Of a stretch of DNA of 64,000 nt, positions 38,128-49,200 are shown piece after piece; the stretch's first letter is position 1, and each line of letters starts with the position of its first letter. Made by a program: the position numbers and the translations under genes. The stretch comes from Antedon bifida. Taxonomy: Eukaryota > Echinodermata > Crinoidea > Comatulida > Antedonidae. The notes under the pieces are model-generated. The model saw nothing but the letters and a program-made list of their open reading frames with translations. It was not told the origin of the DNA and did no database searches. The stretch lies in NCBI GenBank assembly GCA_963402885.1, contig OY727099.1:20541001-20605000 (forward strand), in the 5' to 3' direction.

Positions 38128-41100
38128 ATGGATAGAAAATCGGCCATGAAAGATTTTCAGATGGCTGTAAGTACCGTATAATTTTGTTTTTACAATTCTA
38201 GGGCCTAGAGATTATGTAGTTTTAAATATGATAGCGATTATAACAGAAATCATCAAAGACATAAACTCAATATCTACTAATAGTAAAGTGAACGGTGATG
38301 AATTAAGTATGCCTAGCCGCGCCTAAGCCCTACCAAATTTATCTTATATTTCAATTCATCAATGACATGGATGCATTATTAAATCCACGTTCTCTCATTT
38401 ATGAATGTTAGCACCCTCACTATTATAAAGGGTGCTTGTTTATTGTAAAATAAAATCTTAGCATAGGCCGCTTGGAAAGGACCCAATTAGAACTAAATCA
38501 ACGAATGTAATGTATTCCGTAGGTACAAATGCTAGTCGGTGAGGGTGAAGATAAGGATAAATTGTACCAGACGATGCGAGACTATCATAGGTAAGCCTAT
38601 TATGATATAGATATTACTTAACCGTTCCTTATGTAATTTTTGTGATTAGCTATTATGTGAGCAGAATAGCATTATTCAACAAAAACAATAATATATATAT
38701 CTTTAAGCTTATTTTCTACTAGGCTAGTATACCGGCCAGGTATTCGTGCAAAAATTGCCTGCGCTGATTGGCTGCGCACAAGATTAGTCACAAAAGTAGA
38801 TGGAAACATGAACACATGCTTAATAGCCAACGCTTTCAATTATAAAATGCGTCTGTGGAAACAGGCTGTAAGGGTCTTTCACATCTGTTCCGGCACGTTT
38901 CTTGTCCGGTGTCGGCAAATCGAACGTCCATGTTTCGTTTTCATTGGGCTATGTGCATATCGATTGACGTGTGGCCGCATAGAGAGCGTCTTCTGACCGG
39001 AACCGTGCCGGAACAGGTGTGAAAGAACCTTTAACCTAGGGTTAAGCCCTTCCAAATCTTTCCAATATATTGAATATAATTATTATACTTTTAATATAAT
39101 ACTTTCATTAAGTAGGCTTACTTATAACAAATCAATAACTACAGAACTGACTACACTAAATCTAACTTCCGTTTATTTCAGTAATAAAAAATTGAAAGAG
39201 TTAATAACGAAGCTGAAAGAAGTGTTATGTACCCCAAAACGACTGGCGGTATTTACTGCAATTAGACCTTTTATACCAGCCGCTCATCAGAAACAGTATG
39301 AAGTGCTCTGTCCTTCACAGATAAGGTAACTTAACCCCATCAGTCATCATCACTATCCTATCTATATATAAACCTACTAAACAAAACCATATTGCATTAA
39401 TCAAGGCAATCTATATTTTAGCAACATCATGCTGAGCTCCGGAGATCAAAGAGTTTATCTGTGGCTGCGACAAGATCAGTTCCACGTCCCCTAAACCTTT
39501 TAATTCATTTTCGATTGACAATTGGCTTCATCATAGTTTGGTTGAGAGACACCGCACCGCAGAGAATATGTACATAAGATCCAATTATATCAATAACTGT
39601 TCCTATCTTGCCAAGGCGAGCTCAGTGTCATGTTGTTGTTTGCCTTTTGAATCTTTTTGGATAAAGTAATTTTAAAATGTTAAATTATTATATTAATGTT
39701 TTATGAAGCAAGGAGATCCGATCAGTCAAACTGGTTGGAAAGGATGGCGAGTCATTGGGATTTCATATTCGAGGAGGAGCTGAATTCGGAGTTGGGATTT
39801 ACATTTCAGAGGTGCTACCAAAATCACAAGCCGACAGAAAAGGTCTCCGGGTACGTATGTAGGCCTATACATTCTATAAATGATCATACATTGCAGCCTA
39901 CTTTCACCGAACCCCTATTTCTAACAGCCAACTATTACTTTGTTTTGATTCGCTAGGCTGGTGATGAAGTACTGCGAGTAAATGGCTTCAAACTAAGTCA
40001 GGCTACGCACAGCGAAGTAGTAGCATTGATGAAAATGCGAAGGAACATCGTTATTAAAGTTCGCTGTAAGTTACATACTGTTTGCATGAATGAACACACA
40101 TGAGTGATATTTTAGAGTACATTGAGAATGTTTGAATCCAAAATAGGAACCAAATTTGTGTGACGATATAGAGGGCGCTGTATACATTCTTTTAAAAACG
40201 GCGCTTGTGAAACCTTTCGTACACGTATACCTATCTTTGAATAAAAAGATTAAATGAACATTAGGTAATATTTCTTTTTTGGTGTGACTGTTTGTCTGTC
40301 GGTTCCATTAAAACATTACCGAAGTAGTCTTCCTTAGATAGACAAAATAAAACTATGATATAATTATGATGGAGACAAAATGTAAGATTGGTCACCATTG
40401 TTCAGGTTTCGTTAAATAATGGTTTCTAATCGTTTTCTAAAATAGATGTAGGAATGACGCCAATCAAGAAAGGAGCGACTGATCCAATCACGTGGAAGTT
40501 CTTAACTGACGTAGGCTTCGCTGCTACTTCGTTTTTGGTATGTTCTAAGCACTTTAATTATGTTTGTCTTCCGTCCAATGTATTAAATGTTCTATGATTT
40601 GCTTCGGGAAATTGGATCTAACCGGTGTATTTATCTTACTCTAAAATTAGTGCTTCTGAACACAAATAAGCTAAACTTATTCGTAGGCCTACTTCCATGA
40701 AAAAACATCTGGCTTACAATGGCATAACGTACACTGGTCACCTGCACCCGTAATGAACTCCGAGTACCAATCTGGCTCCGTATTTACGTCACTTAATGCA
40801 TCATACAATTAATTAATCAAGCATAACATAGTAACTAGCGCCATCACAATAACGTATTCTTTTGCAGGATGACGTGATAGATTCGTTTGAAACCGTAGAA
40901 GAAAATTCGGGCAAACGGACAGTAAATATTGATCTGTCAAACGGCGAACGCCTAGGATGTGGCGTTATCAGTAAAGATATGGGGATTTTCGTACAGCGAG
41001 TTTCTGCCGACTCGCCGGCAGATAAAGCTGGTATTAAGGTGAATGATCACTGCGCAAAAGGCGTCAAAGAAATATACAACCATTAACAAATTGTTATAGA

Positions 41101-43752
41101 TACCTTTAGTAAAAACAATGTTGTAGGAAATAGTGGTTGGATCTCAATTGAGATACACTAGGTATAAACTAAGGACACTCAGGGAATTTAACGAAAACCG
41201 TCCGCCTAGGCATATTAAAATGTAATCACGTGTTTCCATACAGCTATGAAACAATCCTTTAAATCGGGCATTAAGTTTTGAGTATTCCAGCTAACTATTA
41301 CAAATATAGAAAGAATCAAACACACACACCAACACACCATTCTGGCAGGGTTAAAAATACTAGTATTAAACCGTCAAAAACAGTCAGAGAGAAAAGGCAA
41401 TTTTTTTGGAAAATACTATTCTTTCGCTGTGCAAGAGAGAGTACTGTACTTGGGAAGTAGGTAGCTATTGCAGTACTAAACAATGTAGCAATGACATTCA
41501 TTTTCTAAGACAATTTTCGCTTGATATTTGTTTTAAAGCCTGGTGATCAGATATTAGTGGCTAATGGTGTAAATATGAGGAACGTTTCACACGATGAAGC
41601 TATTAAAGCCATTAAGTCTAACACCTCTCTTCAGATGCTAGTTCTTCCAAAAGAGGTGAGCTGTGTTTACTTCTTTATTATTTAATTAAAATTAATAGAT
41701 ATATTATAGTTTTTACCATTGTATATAGCACGGTACACGCGTGTAACAATGTGAAAGGCACGAGTGCGAGCCAATACAGTAATATGTGTACTGTATCATG
41801 GTAGCTAATTGTAAATTTCAAACTCGAATTTTACTCGAAAATATACGCGAGTATTTTGCATGCTATAGATTTGGTAACGGCACATTTCTTAAATTTTATT
41901 TAAATTATTTATTTTTGCATATTTTTCTTTATCGTAGCTAATGACGAGTATAAAATTCGTGCGCGGGTCATGGTAGCTAATTGGAAATTTCAGTACTCGA
42001 ATTTCACTCGAAAATATACGAGAGGATTTTGCATGCTATAGATGTGTACTGTATCATAGCTAATGTAATTGCAAATTTAAAACTCAAATTTCACTCGAAA
42101 ATAAATGAGAGTATTTTGAATACTCTCGGTATGTATATTTTTCATCCAAATTGTATTTTTGCATACGTTATAGTCAACGAAGAATGAGACAACTAGAACA
42201 AAGTTGGAAGTTCCTAAAGAAGAGAAAAAGTCTGTTACTCCACAAAAACCTACGGACGTACCCAAAGATTGGTGGAAAACCACTCCTGAACAACTGGTAA
42301 TATATCAATATACGTTATCTATTCTAAGCACAGATAAGTAGTTATTTCTCGAAAAAGTTAGTTTCACAGTTATCGCTAATTTGCTGGTGGTAGGAACCAA
42401 CTTACCCGGGTAAATAACGGTGTCTACTACAGTGCAATTGTCATATAAACAGAATCATTTCAATGGTTTAATTTTCAGTTAAGTTTGATTTATGTTCACA
42501 ATTATCACTACGTTGGTGGTAGGAGAAAACTTTAACCGGCTAAATAGCTAAACCTTAACACAGGCTATGGTATGTAAAAACGGTGTAGATTGTCATATAG
42601 GTAAACAGATTCATTGACATTGTTTTCAGTTTACTGAGCGTCAGATTGACGGCCGAGAACTGCGGAAAGTTGAACTAAAATGCAAGCAACTAGATTTTGA
42701 AATTGAAGGTGGTATCAGCTCTCCACTCTCGGGGGCAATAAAGGTATCGGACGTACAGCCAGGCGGGCAAGCTGAAAAATCAGGTAGGTTGGTTCATAAA
42801 GCTTTGTTCTCACAAGGACGCAACGCAACGCAAGAAATCTGACCAATCACAAGCGAGATTATTTGAACTGCAGCTTGTGATTGGTCAATTTGCTTGGGTT
42901 GCGGTTACATCCTTGCGTTGCGTCTCTAGTGAGAACCAAGCTTTATCGTTGTTCGACAACTTGTCTGTGATAATTTGTAAAACTTTTTACTAATATATTA
43001 TCAATTCCACTTTTAAAATAACACTACGATTACATGTTTTGTTGTTTCAGGGAATGTTAAGGTAGGGGATCAGATAATGTTCGTAGATGGAAAATCTTTT
43101 ATAGACATTTCGTTAAAAGAGGCCGAGACTTTCTTTGAAGATCAAGTAAAGAAGGTAAGTATGAACAGACATTACAGTATTATACCGTTCCGTTCCACTA
43201 TCGCACCATATTTTCTAATTTACCGCGACGCGCTAGTGACACGTTTGGAATATTGTAAGCATAAAAAATAATTATTCCAAATACACTTAGGCCTACTATT
43301 TTTACGATAATAATACGATTATAATAACATCATAAAACAATAATGTTCTAATGTTCATTTTTCTGCAGAACGGAATGATACGAATGATCGTGGCGGTTTC
43401 GCATATCAGGAATTTTGACGACAGCGTGTAAGTACTGTTTTCTATACATTTAGAATCAAAAGTGTTTTAATCATTAAAATGTATATTTGTAGTGTATTAT
43501 ATTTCTAGTAGATAAAAGATCTCTATTTAAACTATATCTATAACATTACCTACGAAAACCTAAACAATGAACTTCGTTTTCTGTTATTAATTTGTTTATA
43601 ATTAATTATTAATTAATGGATGTGATTCGGAAAAATAACGTAAAGAATTAATAGAAATGCCAAAGCAAAACTTTCAAACCAAACAGATATAAAAAAATTG
43701 TTTCGTCCCGTAACTTTTCTTTCCTTTCTTCTCTTACAGCACGTTCTTCTAA
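38128..43752 (+). CDS. USH1C: Harmonin (three-PDZ scaffold), complete
   Basis: Thirteen exons: 38128-38166, 38523-38590, 39182-39325, 39709-39850, 39957-40065, 40446-40537, 40868-41038, 41539-41655, 42174-42296, 42630-42783, 43051-43154, 43369-43427, 43740-43752. All phases agree, giving 444 residues. Start MDRKSAM and the harmonin N-terminal helical domain (1-84, with CTPKRLAVFTAIRPFIPAAH) are followed by PDZ1 (about 86-168, LGFHIRGGAEFGVGIYIS), a PITWKF linker, PDZ2 (about 212-294, LGCGVISKDMGIFV), a short polar linker (295-335) and PDZ3 (about 346-432). The C-terminus is DDSVTFF. Harmonin anchors cadherin 23 and partners at hair-cell stereocilia, photoreceptors and brush borders. The long coiled coil and PST region of vertebrate isoforms a/b are absent, as in short isoform c, although all three PDZ domains remain. 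An alternatively spliced coiled-coil exon cannot be excluded. Confidence 0.95.
38870..39034. mobile_element. MITE with GGTCTTTCACA ends
   Basis: Inverted ends GGTCTTTCACATCTGTTCCG and, inverse, CGGAACAGGTGTGAAAGAACC, enclosing about 120 bp. Single copy in this window. It lies in intron 2 of USH1C. Confidence 0.75.
39430..39660 (-). pseudogene. Degenerate copy of the coding repeat at 61535-61805
   Basis: Matches 61590-61805 in the same orientation. Shared stretches are ATGCTGAGCTCCG, GTTTATCTGTGGCTG, ATCAGTTCCACG, GAGAATATGTACATA and AGGCGAGCTC. Here the minus frame is broken by indels. Parent gene or element unknown. It lies in intron 3 of USH1C. Confidence 0.7.
41790..42125. repeat. Local ~75-bp repeat, three partial units
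   Basis: GTAGCTAATTGTAAATTTCA and ACTCGAAAATATACG with GTATTTTGCATGCTATAGAT appear at 41798-41873, 41968-42043 and, more diverged, 42055-42122. Intronic in USH1C. Confidence 0.75.
42799..42945. mobile_element. Palindromic MITE (GCAACGCAAG family)
   Basis: Nearly perfect hairpin: AAAGCTTTGTTCTCACAAGG with CGCAACGCAAG on the left and the inverse ending TGAGAACCAAGCTTT on the right. A diverged relative lies at 51950-52135. Confidence 0.75.
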
Positions 43753-44790
43753 CTAAAATCCTGGTTAGCAGACTTTTCTTTTGCACATTTTCTACTAAAT
43801 AGAATAGATTCTGCAGTGTTTATTTACTAAACTTATTAAATGAATTAATAACAATCGAACCAACATCGCCATGTGAGTAAATCGGGGCAAATCAACACCG
43901 AACTTACAACACGACGTAGTATACAGTAGTTAATATTTGATTTCATGCAAATATGCAAAACATTTCATACTTAGTCTAGTAAATCTGTTTTCTTCCATCT
44001 ATCACAGTCCAACGTTTAGTTCTGATATAATTTCTGGTATAATTCCATTAATCACTCATATGAATACATTGAATGAATCGTCTATTCTTTGCCACAACCA
44101 GTTTGGAATCGACTGATGACGTGATTTTGTGAATATCTCATGAATATTAATGAGCTTCCCTATAAAGCTTTCGCCTAAATTTCATTTTTTTATTTCTGGT
44201 TATTACTTCTTCATTCTGACATGTTGACATTGTTATAATCATTTTAATGTAGTAAATAAATGATAAATTAAAAGCAATTTTAAACCCAGAATCCCCCTTT
44301 AAATTTGACACTTTTATCCATACAATAAAGCTACTAATTCACAGTATATAATACGAGAAACAGCTCGCTGTTTTATACTTATGCATGCCTGATTATGTAG
44401 TATATGTGGGTAAATGAATCATTCACTTTTATCCTTATTGAATAAATATTATACTGTAAAAACAATTACATAATTCCATTGCATTTCATGTCACTACCAG
44501 TAAAATACCGCAAGGTCGCGCCAGCTCGTCCGACGTGTTTTACCGCCGCGGATTATCGTCTGATCACCAACAAGAGGTACTGAAATTCACTAAAAGTTTC
44601 AACAGCGATACATTGTATTAAATCACATTTTGTTTGAAAGAAGATCAGTGATGACAGACGATTTCTCTTGCAAGTTCAAGCCAAGTTAAAAGACAGTTCA
44701 AGTATGCACTTACAAGTATTAACAAGTTGGAAGATATGCTAAACTTATGAAAAGCAAAACTACTGTACTTGATATTATTATGACATGGTC
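43753..44790. other. Convergent intergenic region, USH1C 3' flank
   Basis: No gene recognised. AATAAA at 44324-44329 is a plausible poly(A) signal for USH1C. Confidence 0.4.
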
Positions 44791-44954
44791 TAAAGCTATG
44801 TCTACACTATCAAACTAGTTGGACAAAAAAAGTGAGATGTGCCAAAATATGGTAGTGATATGCCCAAATTTGGTAGTGATATGACATTGTGTCCATTTAT
44901 GGGCACATCACATTTTGTTGTCACATAAATTTTGATATTGTTGATAGAGCTTAA
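44791..44954. mobile_element. MITE family A, copy 4
   Basis: TAAAGCTATGTCTACACTATC to TTGATAGAGCTTAA, with the typical repeated GTAGTGATATG text inside. Confidence 0.85.
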
Positions 44955-45173
44955 TATATACAATACACAATTACAGTAATTATTTTGATCATGCATAACA
45001 CCATTATGAAAGCCATTTCATTTATTATGTTAATTTTATAGTGTAATTGGGAATAAAATATCTTGATGAGGATGACTTTTTCAACTGAATAATATTCCTA
45101 GATAATTATGAAATAAAAAATAAACATTTTTCACAAAAACAGAACTTGTTATTCATTTTAGAATCTGTTCATT

Positions 45174-45685
45174 GAACTTGAGAATGACCCCTTGATGGAC
45201 TTGAGAATGACCTCATGATGGACTTGAGAATGACCCTTGATGGACTTGAGAATGACTCCATGATTGACTTGAGAATGACCCTTGATGGACTTAAGAATGA
45301 CCATTTGATGGACTTGAGAATGACCCCATGATGTACTTGAGAATGACACCATGATGGACTTGAGAATGACCCCTTGATGGACTTGAGAATGACTCCTTGA
45401 TGGACTTTAGAATGACCCCATGATGCACTTGAGAATGATCCCATGATAGACTTGAGAATGACCCCATGATGGACTTGAGAATGACCCCATGATGCACTTG
45501 AGAATGACCCCATGATGGACTTAAGAATGACCCCATGATGCACTTGAGAATGACTCTTGATGCACTTTAGAATGACCCCTTGATGTGCTTGAGAATTACA
45601 CCTTGATGGACTTGAGATTGACCCCATGATGGACTTGAGAATGACCCCATGATGGACTTGAGAATGACCCCATGATGGAATCGAA
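45174..45685. repeat. Minisatellite, 23-bp unit, ~22 copies
   Basis: Tandem GACTTGAGAATGACCCC followed by ATGATG with scattered substitutions (CTTGATG, CACTTGAG). The unit is not a multiple of three, and its lack of stops gives long minus-strand frames, which are not genes. It lies between the USH1C and NAT10 3' ends. Confidence 0.95.
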
Positions 45686-46012
45686 ACGCTATTTTTCTAT
45701 TCATTATTTACAATAAACGTACTCTCTATCGGAAATTGTTATTGTTGTTTTTATTGACTTTATACATATCCCCTGACAAACGCTAAAATTATCTTGACCA
45801 TAATTATAATTAATATGTCACTGTATAGTATAATAATGTTACTTCTAGGATAACTTCATACAGACTTTGCAAAGTTCTGTATACAAGTACACTGTTCTCG
45901 GACTGAATTAATCGATTTAAAATTCATCTTTTCTATACTGTCCCAAAACGATAGTGAGACTGAAAGATAGATTGCATCACACCCCTCATGATGCTGCTAA
46001 GGACCTAATAGA

Positions 46013-46212
46013 CCTGTAGTGTTCTATCTTTTGAATTATATTTTGGAGAAAAGTAGGGCTAGCCCTGGATAGGTGGGCACTACCTTTGATCAACACATGC
46101 CAAGTTTTAGTAGTAGTGTTCTATCTTTTGAATTATATATTTTAGACATTTAGAGCTAGTCCTGGGTAGGTGGGCCCTACCTTCAATCAACATATGCTTT
46201 AACCGTAAGTTT
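46013..46212. repeat. ~100-bp tandem duplication
   Basis: Two copies of a block starting TAGTGTTCTATCTTTTGAATT and containing GGGTAGGTGGGC or GGATAGGTGGGC. It lies immediately downstream of the NAT10 stop, so probably in its 3' UTR. Confidence 0.8.
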
Positions 46213-46231
46213 TAGAATGTAATAATCTCTT

Positions 46232-49200
46232 TCATCGTGCTTTTGCTGCTTTAGAAAGTTTCATCTTCTTTGGTTTTTCATTTGGATTTTTATCTGGTAT
46301 GCTCATCTTTTTTGTTCTCTTTTGGTCTCCATTGCCAGGACTGAAATTGAAGGCAAATTAAAATTTTCAGGCCTAGGTTCTTTTCAGGAAAATTTATATT
46401 ATTATATATATTATACATTATTATTATTGTGAGTCATCTAAATTGTGAACCAGTTAAAAAAAATTCAGTTACTTACCTTTTAATGCTGATCACACTTTTT
46501 TTAGTTCCAGATTTTAGAGCAGATGTCCACTCATTTTCCTGCCCCTTGATAACATATCTAGAATTATATAATAAACTTTATACAATACTGCTATCTTGTG
46601 ACAGGTTGATAAAATATATTATTGATAGCTGCATTAGAAACTCAAAAATATATATATTTATAGAGACTACCAAGGTATAATAATAATCATACCTTGATAA
46701 TTTCTGGTTAAAGGTACAGCCAATAGCTTTATCACTAAACACACAATTAGAGGCAAAGTATATTTATATTATAATATAATGAATCAAACATTTAAACAGA
46801 ACAAATTGTATGTCACTACTGATTAAAGGCTGCCATCTACATACCAAGCAGCCGACCCAATTTGCTTACAAATGCATGTGTTATAGAAAGATGGCGCTAT
46901 ACGCATTCTAATGATAGAGTTAAGTATATTAGACTAATCCACGCTTTCAAAATATACCACGATATTGACACTACTTATCTTAATGAACATTTTACAAAGA
47001 TTTCTGAACGGCACACTCATAGTACAAGGAAATCCAATGTAAACTTTGTAATTCCAAATATTAAAGGCCAAGCCTCTAAAACATTTTATTATAATGCTAT
47101 TAAAGACTGGAATGATCTACCTTCCGATATCAAGAGTATACAAAAATTAATTGAATATAAACGTGCGTTAAAGGTTCACTTTGGTATTGTGCATTAACCA
47201 TGCTGATGATGATTGTATTTTGTATATGGATGTTTCTGTTTATTGTATTAATATGCATTTATAATGTACACATTATTATCTAACTTGCTTGTTTAAAGGG
47301 CCCCATTGGAATTAAGCTGTTTCAGCTTTATGGGTCATCCTGGTAATTTTGTTGTATTGAGTACCGAATGAAACAAACAAACAAACAAATACGTTGTGAT
47401 TGCTGAAGTGCAGTTAGGGAGAGATTTTATGAAACAATTTATAATATTTGTAAAACGTCACTTAAGGCGACGTCGTTCAACCCCCCGAAAGCTCTGTCTA
47501 CACTATCAAACTTTGATGTGCCCAAATATGATAGTTATATTCCTAAATATGGTAGTGATATGTCCATGGGCACATTTTTTTTTGCACATAAAGTTTGATA
47601 GTTTAGACAGAGCTTAAGCATGAGAGAAGCCAAAACCAATAAATCTATATGTATTCATTACTTACTGGCTAAGATCCAATGATTTAAGTTGTTCAAGTTC
47701 CTTCTTCTGTTTACTTTCAATCTCAATTGCAGCCTCTTCCTATAGTTGAAAAAAAAATAGTCAGTTACTAATTTTAGTATAAATTTCAATTCTAACTTGA
47801 TATCTGGTAGAACTTCTTGATAGAATCGTTATATTGATTTATGCTTAAAAGTATCAATCTGGTTTGCATGTGTGTATCTTATATAGATATCAAATACTTA
47901 GCATATCAAGTAGAAAGGGGGGAGATTTTTTTCTCAAAAGAGCAGTCTATATGGAAAGGCCAATGACAGGTACGATAATCACTCGCCCTGGTTAGAAATG
48001 AAATTAAACATTTAACACTACTTTTTTATTTTTTTTTTTGCTTTTTGTAATATTTTTTCCTGCTTTTTTTGTAATTTTATGTGGTTTTGATATATATGTG
48101 CTTTTTTTTGGATTTTTGGTAGCGCTAACTAATCAACAATAAACAGCCAACAATAAACATTCAATAATAAACTGGCGTTTCCATAAAGCCCACCCAATCA
48201 ACGTAGAATTGGCAGATTGCTATAAGTACACATTATAAATACCAACTGCTATAAACTAAATGTTATACTGCCTATTCAATCACAAACAAAAAACACAATG
48301 CAAACATTGAATTCCTATTGTTAAATTTAACAAATGTATGCATTTGCTTTTAACACTGAGAGCTAAAAATAGTTAAAAACAACAAATTATTACTATTTCT
48401 ATGAATGGAACATGTGATCATAAAAGCATGAATATTGATGAGATGGGAAAAACCCAAAATGAAATAGTGAATGTTGACAACTGTGGTGTTCAGTTACCCA
48501 TGACTTATGTATGTAATGGACGTACAATACTGAAAATCAATTTTACAGAATAAATAATTCCATATTCTAAGAATTATAATAAGTAAAATTTTGTTAATAT
48601 AGTTACTGGCAGGTACAGCATAACAATAAATAAACTTTTCAAGTTTATTTATCTAAACAATAATAATAATTCAAGACTTATACCCTTTTCACACTGTTAA
48701 AGTTGTAACACGGTTTGATCTCTCGAATTATAACATGTTTTCACACACACACTTTTTGAAATGGTGAATGAATTATTGATACTAAAATTAATACCGATAC
48801 GACATCTATTCCAATACGCTTCATGGTGGTTAGATATAGCACATTGCATTCTACTATTTTGTGCCATTTATTCCTGTTGTGGGCCGGGGATGTCTTATGT
48901 GGGCCAGACATTTATTTAATTAAAAAGCAAATTTAATATTGAACGAAATGCTTGCAGAACACTAGAAATTATATTAGCTTTAAAGTGCTGAGAAAATAGT
49001 AATATTTGGATGAAATACACTGATTTTCATGTGAAGAATGGGGAAGACAATTCCTACCTAAAAAAGCAGTCTATATGGAAAGGCCAATGAAAGGTACGAT
49101 AATGATCACTCGTCCTGTAATGAAATTAACTGAAATAAATTGAAACAAACACATTACACTAATTTTCTTTTTTTTTGGTTTTTTCTAAACTTTTTTTTTT

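Noticed and set aside
45158-45627. Minus-strand frames of up to 152 codons with repeating SFSSPS-like peptides
   Set aside because: They arise from the 23-bp minisatellite, whose unit shifts frame each copy; no start context.
45174-45685. CRISPR-like array
   Set aside because: The repeats are contiguous without unique spacers, in animal DNA.
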